In this document: one piece after another, positions 8,554-16,988 of the stretch | How the letters are laid out: each line of letters opens with the position of its first letter | Numbering within the stretch: the stretch's first letter is position 1 | Assembly: GCF_016735615.1 (NCBI RefSeq) | Contig: NZ_JAERSF010000006.1 | Coordinates: 62,001 to 126,000, forward strand | Source: Flavobacterium tagetis | GTDB taxonomy: Bacteria; Bacteroidota; Bacteroidia; Flavobacteriales; Flavobacteriaceae | DNA: 64,000 nucleotides | Direction: 5' to 3' | Made by a program: the position numbers and the translations under genes | Notes under the pieces: model-generated | Databases searched by the model: none | Seen by the model: only the letters and a program-made list of their open reading frames with translations | What the model was told of the DNA's origin: nothing

Positions 8554-10230
8554 TTAAGACATCATACCTACAAGTATTGGCCCAAAAGCAGTCAATAATA
8601 TATTGGCTAATGCGTATGGAATAGTATAGCCTAAAACTGGAAATTTACTTCCCGATGCATCTTGGACGGCTTTTAATCCGATTGTTGAGGTCCCTGCACC
8701 TGTTTGCGCGCCGAGTAAGATTAGGGGATTTATTTTTAATATATATCTTCCAAAATACATTCCGATGATATGAGGAATTAAGGCGACAGCCACACCAGCA
8801 AGCAAAATGCCAAAACCAGTTTCTTTAAGACCCGAGATAAAACTTGGACCAGCTGCAAGACCAACAAGCCCAATAAACGCTGCAAGACCAACGTTGTCAA
8901 ATATCCACAATGCGGGCTCTGGAATTCTGCCAAAAACTGGCGTTCTTGAATGCAGCCAGCCAAAAATCAGTCCCATTACCAACGCACCACCGCTTGTCGT
9001 TAAAGTTACTGATACACCAAATAATGTAACCGAAAGCAAACCTAAAAGTCCACCAAGGACAATACCCAGACCAACAAAAATTATATCGGTCTCAGGACTT
9101 AAACGATCTAGATAACCAATTTCTTTCGCTGCTTCTTCCAATTTTGCAGGTCGCCCTGAAAGATTTAAAATATCACCTCTATTCAAAACTGTTTTTGACT
9201 CAAGTGGTATTTCATGATTTTCTCTCGTTATCTTATTTAGCATTAGTCCATGATAAAAACTACTTTTTCTAAGAGATTTCACTGTTATTCCATCGATAGC
9301 CTTATTGGTGATCGTAACATCTAAATGTGCTAGTGGAAAATTCAGCAATTCCTCATCCAAAACTTCTGGTCCAATAGAAAAGAGACTGTCCAAAATGATT
9401 CCGTGCTGCCCCATAATAACCATAACATCATCTTTATGAATTATAGTATCGGGGTTTGGATCTAACAATTGATCTTTATGGCGTATTCTCTGAATAACAA
9501 TATTCTTGTTGGATATTAATCTCTCAAACTCGCTTATACTGATTCCAATCCATTTCTCATTGGTAATTTTATACGCCCGAATAATCCATCTCTGATAGGC
9601 GCTTTTCATTCCTGGACCGTATTCAGTTTCACCCGAAATGGTTTCTGCCAGTTTATTACTTTCTTCAACTAAATCAATGCCAAGCAATTTTGGAGCAATT
9701 CCAGTCAGAAAAAAAACAAAAGATGCTGCTCCTACAAGATAAGTTACAGAATAGGCTACTGGAATATTATTGATTAATCTTGTTTTCTCTGCATCAGCAA
9801 GATTTAAGTGGCTGATAGCATCTGAGGCGGTACCAATTACAGTTGATTCGGAAAACGCTCCTGCTAATAATCCTGCTGCTGTTCCTATGTCATAGCCTAA
9901 AAAAGTAGAGACAGAATATGCCACTATTAAACAAGATAAGCAAATTACCAAAGTGAGCAATAATTGTGGAAAGGCATTCTTTTTAAAACCTTGAAAAAAT
10001 TGGGGTCCGACTTTATATCCTGTTGAAAACAGGAAAAAATCAAAGAAAATAGTTTTTACAATATCAGGAATTTCAATATCCAACTGGCCAATTAGAACTC
10101 CAGCGAATAAAGTTCCTAATACTACACCAATTTTAAATGTACCTATTTTAATGCGTCCGATTAAGAATCCAAAAGCTAAGCATAAGAAAAGTGCTAGTTC
10201 AGGATGTTCTCTAAGTATAGCTGTAACCAT
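8554..10230 (-). CDS. AspT/YidE/YbjL-family transporter
   Basis: 558 residues with the family architecture. An N-terminal membrane half (FLCLAFGFLIGRIKIG, then VVLGTLFAGVLIGQL) is followed by a central cytoplasmic region, roughly residues 205-370, that looks like paired RCK_C/TrkA_C domains, and then a second membrane half containing GAQTGAGTSTIGL. The family includes the aspartate:alanine antiporter AspT and putative transporters YidE and YbjL. The substrate here cannot be read from the sequence. It stands alone, convergent with the nadA operon. Confidence 0.85.
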   Translation of the reverse strand: MVTAILREHPELALFLCLAFGFLIGRIKIGTFKIGVVLGTLFAGVLIGQLDIEIPDIVKTIFFDFFLFSTGYKVGPQFFQGFKKNAFPQLLLTLVICLSCLIVAYSVSTFLGYDIGTAAGLLAGAFSESTVIGTASDAISHLNLADAEKTRLINNIPVAYSVTYLVGAASFVFFLTGIAPKLLGIDLVEESNKLAETISGETEYGPGMKSAYQRWIIRAYKITNEKWIGISISEFERLISNKNIVIQRIRHKDQLLDPNPDTIIHKDDVMVIMGQHGIILDSLFSIGPEVLDEELLNFPLAHLDVTITNKAIDGITVKSLRKSSFYHGLMLNKITRENHEIPLESKTVLNRGDILNLSGRPAKLEEAAKEIGYLDRLSPETDIIFVGLGIVLGGLLGLLSVTLFGVSVTLTTSGGALVMGLIFGWLHSRTPVFGRIPEPALWIFDNVGLAAFIGLVGLAAGPSFISGLKETGFGILLAGVAVALIPHIIGMYFGRYILKINPLILLGAQTGAGTSTIGLKAVQDASGSKFPVLGYTIPYALANILLTAFGPILVGMMS

Positions 10231-10377
10231 ATTGCATCTTTTTTTAGATAAATTTAATCAAAAAAAAACAATCAAAACACTATATTTCAATTAATTACAA
10301 TTATATTATATAGAATAGAAAAATAACAATGCCGTTGTGTTCTTTATTACTAGACATATCTTTTTTAGCCAGATTTC

Positions 10378-11145
10378 CTATTTCTCTACCCATTCGCGGA
10401 ATGCAGCTGTTTGGCTTTGGCTTGTTTTGAGGTGAGTTTTATAATCTTTTAGCTTGATGGCCAGTGTATTTTTATTATAGCGCTCTATTTTTTCTATATA
10501 AGGTTTGTGAATGAGTTCACCTCGGTTTATGCGGTAAAAATGCAAAGGATTGAGCTGTTCTTCTATTTCCTTTAAAGTTGATTCGGACAGCAGATGTTTT
10601 TTTCCTTGACAGTCATAAGCAAATACCACGCCTTCATTCGCTTCAAAAAACAAAATGGCTTCCGTGTCCAGAAAGTAAATACCTTGATGCGTACTGATTG
10701 TAAAACGCCTTTTATAAGACTTCTCTGAAAAATTCTGTCGGATAAGTTGGGTCAAATTGATGATTGCATTTTGTTCTTCAGCTGCTGAATGTTTAAGCAA
10801 GCGAAATTTATCCCAAGCTTTATTAAAACGCTCTTTGGAAAAGGGTTTCAGCAGATAAGCAATTCCATTGCCTTCAAAAGCATTCATCCAAAATTGGTCA
10901 TAAGCAGTTGTAAAAATTATGGGACACGTAACGGAAACTTGTTCATAAATTTCGAAAGCATTTCCATCCAAAAGTTCAATATCAGAAAGAATAATATCAG
11001 GTTGATGGTGGTTCAAAAATTCAATTGCAGATTGCACCGTATCCAATTCTGCCAAGATTTCAGTTGGCGAATCCAATTCTTTTATAAAGCGTTTTAGTTT
11101 TTTCCTTGCCGGAATTTCGTCTTCTATGATTAGTATTTTTATCAT
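10378..11145 (-). CDS. LytTR-family response regulator
   Basis: 255 residues. An N-terminal receiver domain holds the acidic pocket IIEDE and the phosphoacceptor Asp55 in IILSDIELLDG. It is joined to a C-terminal LytTR DNA-binding domain (FYRINRGELIHKPYIEKIERY). ATG 11145 overlaps the stop of the upstream histidine kinase by four bases (ATGA), so the two are translationally coupled. An in-frame start 69 bases upstream would add a tail unlike any receiver domain, so I rejected it. Targets are not evident; the next gene downstream is convergent. Confidence 0.92.
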   Translation of the reverse strand: MIKILIIEDEIPARKKLKRFIKELDSPTEILAELDTVQSAIEFLNHHQPDIILSDIELLDGNAFEIYEQVSVTCPIIFTTAYDQFWMNAFEGNGIAYLLKPFSKERFNKAWDKFRLLKHSAAEEQNAIINLTQLIRQNFSEKSYKRRFTISTHQGIYFLDTEAILFFEANEGVVFAYDCQGKKHLLSESTLKEIEEQLNPLHFYRINRGELIHKPYIEKIERYNKNTLAIKLKDYKTHLKTSQSQTAAFREWVEK

Positions 11146-12173
11146 ATGTTTTGCTTGTGAATTAAAGGAATACTGACCGAAAAAGTTTTTTCTGTTTGAT
11201 GAATTTCTATACACCTTCCAGAAAGCAGTCCATACTGTTCTTCTAGGTTCTTCAATGCCCGTCCTGATGCTGGCTTGCTGTTTCGTTTAAGATTGAGGTT
11301 GTTGGAAACAGAAATATTTGCACCTGTTTCTATTTGAATGCGAATCGGTTTCTCTTTCGTTCCCAAATTGTGCTGCACCGCATTTTCCAGAAGCAATTGC
11401 AATGCCATCGGAACAATAAAGCCATTAGTGTTATCCATTTCAATTTGCAGCTGATAGGCGTTTCCGTATTTATAATCGAATAGCTTGAAATATTGTTGAA
11501 CAAAATCAATTTCTTCCTTAATGCTAACCAACTCTTTATCTGTCGACTGTAAAACGTAGCGATAAATTTCTGCAAATTCATTTAGAAAATCTGAAGCTTT
11601 CTCTTTGTCCTCTTCTATCAGCTGATCCAATATGTTCAAGTTGTTAAACAGAAAATGCGGATTTAACTGGGTTTTAAGCTGGCTAATTTTACTTTCCGCC
11701 AATGCTTCATTATAGGCTGTTAGTTTCTGCTGATGCTTTTTATTATCTTGATAATAGTAATAAGCTAGAAAAAAACTGCCGTAAATAAATCCGTCCAGAA
11801 AATGTGAAAAAAGCGAAATCGTCAAGGTATGCGGATTAAAATTTCTTGCTATAGTACCAAATGCCAGTGAAATCAAAAATCCAATCAGCAACATTGAAAC
11901 TACAAATGCAAGCAATGACCAACCAAAAACTTTCAGCATTGTCCGTGTATCGAAAACATCATTTTTTTGCCATTTTCGTATAAAGAAAAGAATAATTAAA
12001 AACAAAATACCCGCTCCTATCAATGTTGCCAATGCAGCTTCTGGGGTAAACGTATATGCATTGATCTCCTGTCTTCCTACAATTCGGGTGTAAATAGACT
12101 GCACATATGCAAATAGCAAGATAAACAGTAAGAAACCGCGGTTTTCGTTTATTTTATGGATGATATTTTTCAT
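11142..12173 (-). CDS. LytS/YehU-type sensor histidine kinase
   Basis: About 343 residues. Four hydrophobic segments fill the N-terminal 150 residues, a coiled linker follows, and then the His_kinase motif LNPHFLFNNLNILDQLI with the phosphoacceptor His. An ATPase segment (LQLLLENAVQHNLG) completes the domain. I chose ATG 12173. The longer reading from 12221 would begin inside a terminator hairpin (12201-12231), so it is unlikely. It pairs with the LytTR regulator at 10378 through a four-base overlap. The stimulus is unknown. Confidence 0.9.
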   Translation of the reverse strand: MKNIIHKINENRGFLLFILLFAYVQSIYTRIVGRQEINAYTFTPEAALATLIGAGILFLIILFFIRKWQKNDVFDTRTMLKVFGWSLLAFVVSMLLIGFLISLAFGTIARNFNPHTLTISLFSHFLDGFIYGSFFLAYYYYQDNKKHQQKLTAYNEALAESKISQLKTQLNPHFLFNNLNILDQLIEEDKEKASDFLNEFAEIYRYVLQSTDKELVSIKEEIDFVQQYFKLFDYKYGNAYQLQIEMDNTNGFIVPMALQLLLENAVQHNLGTKEKPIRIQIETGANISVSNNLNLKRNSKPASGRALKNLEEQYGLLSGRCIEIHQTEKTFSVSIPLIHKQNI

Positions 12174-12196
12174 TACATTTTGGTAGGGCAATTTAC

Positions 12197-12231
12197 AAAA
12201 AAACAGTTCTATATATTCCATAGAACTGTTT
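12197..12231 (-). terminator. Intrinsic terminator after the 12248-12994 gene
   Basis: AAACAGTTCTA (12201-12211) and TAGAACTGTTT (12221-12231) form a perfect 11-bp stem with a 9-base loop. On the minus strand the stem runs into a T7 tract (12203-12197), 17 bases past the stop of the upstream gene. Confidence 0.85.
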
Positions 12232-12247
12232 CATACTAATTGGCATT

Positions 12248-12994
12248 TTATTTTTTAGTCTCTGGAAAAGAAACAATCGTATTTCCCTTATCGTCAAAGA
12301 AATCGAGTTTTGCATTGTTTTCCTTGTCCACATAAAACATTGCTCTAGGCATTCCTTTATCGTCGAAAAGAAACAGTCCGTTGTTTTGACTTCTAGATTT
12401 ACCAAGCATCACACGAGGAACCCCGCCCAGTAACCCTTTCGTCTCATATTCTTTATATTTCTCCTCCATCAGTTTCGGGTCTTTTTTGCGGAGTTCTTCC
12501 AGCTCTTTCATAATTTCCATGGTTTTAAGCTGTGACTCTTTACTTGGTCGATCGTTGAATGCAAGTGTGCTGCTCACAAATCTTTTTTCATCCTTTTCAA
12601 TATCTTGCATTAGTAATTGCATTACCTGATCTCCATCATATTGATCGTAAGTAAGAGAAAGCCCTGCTGAATGTCCATTCTTATTCTTCTTTCCGTCATA
12701 TATGAAGCCACCTGTTTCAATGCCTTCCTCGTTGAAGAACAGCATTCCTGAACGCTTCTTACGCTCGGAATTAGTAGAACGATTATTGATTTTGTCAGTT
12801 CCATTCGGAAAACGCTCGACATTAGTAATGACCATTTTTACCGTTCCGTCTTTTTCTACAATATTGATTCGCTCGACATCAATCTCACCGAATCTTTGGT
12901 TCTCCGACTTTTTGAATGCGGATACCATAAGGAAGGTTACACCAATCCCCACAACTGCAGCAAATGCTCTTAAAAATACAAGTTCTCTATTCAT
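12248..12994 (-). CDS. Conserved membrane-anchored protein of unknown function
   Basis: 248 residues. One N-terminal hydrophobic segment (FAAVVGIGVTFLMVSAF) could be an uncleaved signal anchor. The remainder is soluble and charged, with recurring beta-like units of the form INIVEKDGTVKMVI, GLFLFDDKGMPRAMF and LDFFDDKGNTIVSF that look like short internal repeats. A Lys/Glu-rich helical insert lies near residues 150-175. I do not recognise a named domain. It has its own downstream terminator, so it is probably monocistronic. Confidence 0.75.
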   Translation of the reverse strand: MNRELVFLRAFAAVVGIGVTFLMVSAFKKSENQRFGEIDVERINIVEKDGTVKMVITNVERFPNGTDKINNRSTNSERKKRSGMLFFNEEGIETGGFIYDGKKNKNGHSAGLSLTYDQYDGDQVMQLLMQDIEKDEKRFVSSTLAFNDRPSKESQLKTMEIMKELEELRKKDPKLMEEKYKEYETKGLLGGVPRVMLGKSRSQNNGLFLFDDKGMPRAMFYVDKENNAKLDFFDDKGNTIVSFPETKK

Positions 12995-13170
12995 CTCTTT
13001 ATAATTCTAATTGTTTAATGAGACAAAAGTATTCTGGTGTTGGTCCATACTCAACAGCAAAACAATGAATACAGGAAAAAAACGTATGAACTAAGGAAAA
13101 TTAAAAACATTTCGGCTATTCATCTGCTAACACGAGTATCTCGCTCATGCTTAACTTTGTGCTTTTCGAA

Positions 13171-13533
13171 TTACATTTCCAACAACGACAAATCCTCCCA
13201 AACATCAACATAATTGCCATTTTCTGCAATTAAAAATCTGCTTCCAGGAGCTAATCCTAAATAAGGTAAAAGTAATGGACAATAATCTGTTAAGTGAGAA
13301 GCATGTAAAGGCTTAAAGAAATCATCAGCCTCAGAATAGTCACCGGCCCAGATATACCAACCATTTGTACCATTTTCAACACGAAGCCTAGATGCGTAAA
13401 TTGGCATTTCGTAGTTTTTCTCAATTATATTTAATGAAATTCCAACTTTTAAATGCAAATCACACGGTTCAAACTCAATTCCGTATTTATTACAAATTTG
13501 TTTTTGAATTTCAATTATTTCCCCATTTTTCAT
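13171..13533 (-). CDS. Imm33-like immunity-domain protein
   Basis: About 120 residues with ENGTNGWYIWAGDYSEADD followed by FFKPLHASHL, CPLLLPYLGLAPGSRFLIA and VWEDLSLLEM. This layout matches small proteins annotated as Imm33 (immunity protein 33), as far as memory allows. I preferred ATG 13533 (MKNGEIIEIQKQ). A longer frame to 13605 would read through a relic of a LytTR gene in the wrong frame. No polymorphic toxin with a recognisable secretion domain is adjacent, so a true immunity role is uncertain. It sits in a small accessory patch with an orphan 100-residue gene and a LuxR regulator. Confidence 0.6.
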   Translation of the reverse strand: MKNGEIIEIQKQICNKYGIEFEPCDLHLKVGISLNIIEKNYEMPIYASRLRVENGTNGWYIWAGDYSEADDFFKPLHASHLTDYCPLLLPYLGLAPGSRFLIAENGNYVDVWEDLSLLEM

Positions 13534-13546
13534 TTTTTTATTTGTT

Positions 13547-13640
13547 TTAAACCAACCACTCACTAACCAGTTTTCGATACGTTTCACCAATTGGCAGAGC
13601 CACACCGTTCGTCATCAGAATTTGATTTTCATTGAAATTT
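13547..13640 (-). pseudogene. Relic of a LytTR response-regulator 3' end
   Basis: On the minus strand this stretch encodes NENQILMTNGVALPIGETYR, then KLVSEWLV and a stop, nearly the same as the last 27 or so residues of the intact regulator at 15131 (NQIVMKSGNALPIGETYR, KLVSEWLV). The DNA is roughly 80% identical by eye, with the longest exact match TTTTAAACCAACCACTCACT. Upstream the frame soon meets a stop, so only the tail survives. It marks the edge of an insertion, deletion or gene-loss event. Confidence 0.8.
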
Positions 13641-13738
13641 TTGTTTTGCTATTCCAAATTTAATTAAAACTTTAGTGTATAGATATTTTGTTAGTATGAG
13701 ATTTAATTTTTTTGAAATATACTATCGGGAATAAAAAA

Positions 13739-13769
13739 AATGTGCAAAGATCAAAGACACTTGCACATT
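13739..13769 (-). terminator. Terminator of the 13824-14126 gene
   Basis: AATGTGCAA (13739-13747) and TTGCACATT (13761-13769) form a 9-bp stem. On the minus strand it is followed by a run of T residues (complement of A-rich 13732-13740). It lies about 55 bases after the stop of the orphan gene. Confidence 0.8.
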
Positions 13770-13823
13770 CTTTTTAAATTAACACTTTCAAGAGTACGTT
13801 GAAAACAAACATTAGCTCCTATT

Positions 13824-14126
13824 TTAAAATAAGCAGTCACAATTTATTCCTACCGTAGTTATGCCATCTGATGAGTAAGCATTGTAAGATTGTCCTGCTT
13901 CTGCTTGAACAGACTGTTGACCAGTTACTTTTCCATCTTTTTTAAATACCCATGTAAAACATTTACTTTCGGTTGCTGTTACAGTTACATTGTAAGGGTT
14001 TCCATATGCCTGTAAAAAACCACAAATTAAATTTTGGCCTTCAAAATCATTAATAACATTTTTGATCTTAGATAATTCTAATTCAGTAATTTTAGGAAGA
14101 TTAGCTCCATCAATAATATTTTTCAT
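13824..14126 (-). CDS. Orphan small protein, 100 residues, Cys-containing tail
   Basis: I do not recognise this protein. The first 35 or so residues (MKNIIDGANLPKITELELSK, then IKNVINDFEGQ) are polar and helix-like, without a signal peptide. The rest looks beta-rich (NPYNVTVTATESKCFTWVFK), with a Gly/Ser/Gln section and the ending GINCDCLF. Cys residues at about 35, 57, 95 and 97 could form disulfides or be modified. A helical leader-like start with a Cys-ending core recalls peptide precursors, but no modification or export gene is nearby. It has its own terminator and is divergent from the LuxR gene at 14341, which may control it. Confidence 0.65.
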   Translation of the reverse strand: MKNIIDGANLPKITELELSKIKNVINDFEGQNLICGFLQAYGNPYNVTVTATESKCFTWVFKKDGKVTGQQSVQAEAGQSYNAYSSDGITTVGINCDCLF

Positions 14127-14277
14127 TTTTTTTATTTTTAATAATACTTACTCTATAAGGTTTTCAGTTTCCCCTAAGCTATTTTAATAAGATACACACA
14201 AAGAAATAAAACATAACAAACTAATAAACAACAATATAACTTTTACATTTTCAAAAATAAACAACATACAAACGTAA

Positions 14278-14303
14278 AAAAATACTCACTTTTGAGTATT
14301 TTT
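14278..14303. promoter_or_regulatory. Palindromic operator overlapping the LuxR-gene promoter
   Basis: AAAAATACTC (14278-14287) and GAGTATTTTT (14294-14303) are perfect inverted arms around a 6-base centre. The right arm overlaps a perfect -7 element. This is the layout of an autoregulatory or repressor site in a divergent intergenic region. It could also fold as a hairpin, but it lies upstream of, not after, a gene on either strand. Confidence 0.5.
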
Positions 14304-14304
14304 G
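14297..14304 (+). promoter_or_regulatory. -7 element of the LuxR-type gene
   Basis: TATTTTTG is an exact TAnnTTTG match, placing the start of transcription about 30 bases before ATG 14341. No clear -33 TTG was seen. Confidence 0.5.
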
Positions 14305-14340
14305 TTTAATTGCTTTTTGTTTTAACGTTAAATTCTTTAC

Positions 14341-15105
14341 ATGCTTAATAACCCACTAGAAGAACTTCAAAAAATATGGAATGATGTTTCTAAGTCTAAT
14401 AGATATACATCTCCTGACTATAATATCGATTATATAAAGAAAATAGTCGATATTTTCTCAATTGGAGAATATTACTATCTTATTTTTAATCTTGCAACTT
14501 CAACAATCGAATATGTGCAAGAAAATGTAACCAAAGTTTTAGGTTGTTTACCACAAGATTTCACTACAGAATACTCTATTGCTAATATTCATCCTGAAGA
14601 TATTCCTTTCTTTTTAAATATTGAAAATACTGCTATGCATTTTTTCTCAAACTTTTCGAGTGAGAAAATTATGAAATACAAAATTAGATATGACTATAGA
14701 ATTAAACATAAAAATGGAAACTATATTCGAATTCTACAACAAATATATACTATTCAAACTACCTCAGAAGGTAGACCGTTAAGAGTTCTTGATATACATA
14801 CTGACATTACCAATCTAAAATCTACTGGGAAACCAATATTATCATTTATAGGATTAGATGACGAACCATCTTTTATTGATGTTAAATTGCGAACCATTTA
14901 TAAACCAAGCAAAGAAATTTTAACGAAAAGAGAGAAAGAAATTTTAAAAAATTTATGTGATGGTCATAGCAGTAAGTCACTATCAATTAAATTATTTTTA
15001 AGTGTAGAAACAATTAATACACATCGTCGAAATATTTTAAGAAAAACACAAACAAAAAACATAACAGAAGCCATTATAAAAGGGATTAAGGAAGGATGGT
15101 TTTAA
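14341..15105 (+). CDS. PAS-LuxR transcriptional regulator
   Basis: 254 residues with no membrane segment. Residues 45-165 or so resemble a PAS fold, with the typical phrase DYRIKHKNGNYIRILQQIY and an ending LDIHTDIT like a PAC motif. The C-terminal 60 residues are a LuxR/GerE helix-turn-helix (LTKREKEILKNLCDGHSSKS, then VETINTHRRNILRKTQTKNI). PAS-LuxR proteins of this kind are common one-component regulators in flavobacteria. It is divergent from the orphan gene at 13824, with a palindrome between them, so it may regulate that gene and itself. Confidence 0.85.
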   Translation: MLNNPLEELQKIWNDVSKSNRYTSPDYNIDYIKKIVDIFSIGEYYYLIFNLATSTIEYVQENVTKVLGCLPQDFTTEYSIANIHPEDIPFFLNIENTAMHFFSNFSSEKIMKYKIRYDYRIKHKNGNYIRILQQIYTIQTTSEGRPLRVLDIHTDITNLKSTGKPILSFIGLDDEPSFIDVKLRTIYKPSKEILTKREKEILKNLCDGHSSKSLSIKLFLSVETINTHRRNILRKTQTKNITEAIIKGIKEGWF

Positions 15106-15130
15106 AATTATTGTTTAATATTATATTTTT

Positions 15131-15829
15131 TTAAACCAACCACTCACTAACCAACTTCCTATACGTTTCCCCAATTGGCAAAGCATTACCGCTTTTCATT
15201 ACAATCTGATTTCCATCAATAACCTTAATTTTATCTTTTGGAATAATATACGAACGATGAATTCTAATAAATTGGTTTGATGGAAGTTTCTCCAAAATAT
15301 CTTTCATATTTTCCAATGCCATAATCTTTTCGTCATTGGTATGAATGCGAATATAATCTCGTAATCCTTCAATATAGAGAATATCGTTTAAAGCAATTTT
15401 ATAATGCTTTCGATCTGCTTTTACAAATAGATAATCGTTGTCTGCTTTTTCAGTAACTTGAAAAGTTTCTTGCCAGCGAATAAATTTCTCAACACTTTGA
15501 TAGAAACGGTTAAACGTAATGGGCTTCAACAAATAATCAATTACGTGAAACTGAAAAGCTTCCAGAGCATATTGCGGGTAAGCCGATGTAATGATAAAAT
15601 TATACTTCTGATTAAACATCTGCATCAATTCAATTCCCGTTAATTGCGGCATCTGAATATCAATAAAAATCAAATCAACCGATTCTGTATTTAGAACTTC
15701 AATTACTTTAAAAACATCACTGTCAGCATACAAAACATTCAATCTGGAAATTTTAGAAGCATAATCGGCAATTAGTTTTACAGCAAAAGGTTCGTCGTCT
15801 AGAATAATGCAGTTTATTTTTTTATTCAT
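15131..15829 (-). CDS. LytTR-family response regulator
   Basis: 232 residues. The receiver domain has acidic residues ILDDE and phosphoacceptor Asp57 in LIFIDIQMPQLTG. The LytTR domain (FIRIHRSYIIPKDKIKVIDG) ends in ALPIGETYRKLVSEWLV. It is coupled to the kinase at 15826 by a four-base ATGA overlap. The 3' end is duplicated as a diverged relic at 13547. The kinase/regulator pair is next to and divergent from an outer-membrane barrel gene at 16989, which may be its target. Confidence 0.92.
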   Translation of the reverse strand: MNKKINCIILDDEPFAVKLIADYASKISRLNVLYADSDVFKVIEVLNTESVDLIFIDIQMPQLTGIELMQMFNQKYNFIITSAYPQYALEAFQFHVIDYLLKPITFNRFYQSVEKFIRWQETFQVTEKADNDYLFVKADRKHYKIALNDILYIEGLRDYIRIHTNDEKIMALENMKDILEKLPSNQFIRIHRSYIIPKDKIKVIDGNQIVMKSGNALPIGETYRKLVSEWLV

Positions 15830-16848
15830 TTTAAATCTATTTCAAGTTCGGCTGTAAAATGGTTTTCCTCGTTTGTAATTTTAAGTTGGTGTTTTTCGGG
15901 ATAATGAATCTCTAGACGCTTTTGCAAATTATCCAATCCAATTCCACCTAAACTATCTTTTTTCTGCGTTCCGATTTTATTTTTCACTTTAAAAATTAAT
16001 TTTCCTAATAAAACTTTCAAGTAGATTTCGATCGGTTCACTATTAGAAACAGCTCCGTGTTTTAATGCATTTTCTACTAAAGGTGATAAAATATACGGCG
16101 GAATTTCTTCAAACTCATTTTCCAGTTCCAGCTTCAAATCAACAAAAAGGCTTTCCTGATGCCTCAATTCTTCGAGTTCAATATACGCTTTTATATACGC
16201 AACTTCGTCTGAAAGTTTAATCTTTTCTTTCTGCGATTCGTAAGTCGTAAAACGCATAATCTGGCTTAATTTATCAATTGCAGTTAATGACTTATCTGAT
16301 TGAAAATAAACCATTGAATAAATGTTATTTAAAGTATTAAATACAAAGTGCGGATTAATCTGTGCTTTCAAAAATTTGATTTCAGTATTCTTGTTTTCTT
16401 CTAGAATAAGCTTGTTGTATTCTAAAAGACGAATCGAATAAATAACAAACCAAAGAAACGAACTCAAAATAATAGACATACTGCTGTAATGCAGATTATC
16501 GAGCATATAATTCAGAAAATTAACGCTCGTATAATTTACTCTATCAAATAAAAGTTTGGTTATGATCTGTTCAAAAAAGAATCTTAGAAAAGTAAAAACG
16601 AGATACGAAACAAAAACTCCTGCAAAAAGTCTTTTCCAATTAAAAGCTTTGAAAACCTTTTTCATTACGATCAGATAATGAAAATAAAACGTAATAATAA
16701 AAACGATAAAATAAGTGCAAAGAAATAAATCAGGTACAGAAAATCGTGCTCCAATCGGATTTTTTACGAAGGTGAAATATGAAATTAAAAGCCAATAAAT
16801 AATATGAATTAGACATTCTAGCCTTTTGGTAATGGTTCCTTTATACAT
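15826..16848 (-). CDS. LytS/YehU-type sensor histidine kinase
   Basis: About 340 residues with four N-terminal membrane segments (IIYWLLISYFTFV; LCTYFIVFIITFYFHYLIV and two more). The kinase core has INPHFVFNTLNNIYSMVYF with the phosphoacceptor His and PLVENALKHGA. ATG 16848 is preferred over ATG 16878 because a perfect -7 element (16866-16873) lies between them, so a transcript from it would not include the longer start. The unit is coupled to the LytTR gene downstream. Confidence 0.9.
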   Translation of the reverse strand: MYKGTITKRLECLIHIIYWLLISYFTFVKNPIGARFSVPDLFLCTYFIVFIITFYFHYLIVMKKVFKAFNWKRLFAGVFVSYLVFTFLRFFFEQIITKLLFDRVNYTSVNFLNYMLDNLHYSSMSIILSSFLWFVIYSIRLLEYNKLILEENKNTEIKFLKAQINPHFVFNTLNNIYSMVYFQSDKSLTAIDKLSQIMRFTTYESQKEKIKLSDEVAYIKAYIELEELRHQESLFVDLKLELENEFEEIPPYILSPLVENALKHGAVSNSEPIEIYLKVLLGKLIFKVKNKIGTQKKDSLGGIGLDNLQKRLEIHYPEKHQLKITNEENHFTAELEIDLK

Positions 16849-16865
16849 TCGGTATATTTTTAAAA

Positions 16866-16873
16866 CAAAGATA
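16866..16873 (-). promoter_or_regulatory. -7 element of the 15826 kinase operon
   Basis: On the minus strand TATCTTTG is an exact TAnnTTTG match. The predicted start is about 12 bases before ATG 16848. The -33 region is weak. Confidence 0.5.
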
Positions 16874-16988
16874 TACATTCAGTAAAAAGCTTTTTATGGG
16901 TTTGCAGATTAATTGGCGGGGTTTGTCGATAAAAGTGGGTTTTAGATTTTAATTCTAACAGTTTTGTCCTGTAATTAATTTTTAAACC

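Noticed and set aside
8807..9115. 102-residue plus-strand frame inside the transporter gene
   Set aside because: Antisense to a well-supported membrane protein and without recognisable features.
12174..12221. Longer start for the LytS-type kinase at 12221
   Set aside because: The extra codons lie in the terminator hairpin of the upstream gene and give no domain similarity; ATG 12173 is preferred.
13534..13605. Longer start for the Imm33-like gene
   Set aside because: These codons read a LytTR relic in the wrong frame, so the extension is an accident of the relic.
13547..15220. LytTR 3' duplicates considered as integrase attachment sites
   Set aside because: Identity is only about 80%, mismatches are spread evenly and no integrase gene is present, so old paralogy fits better.
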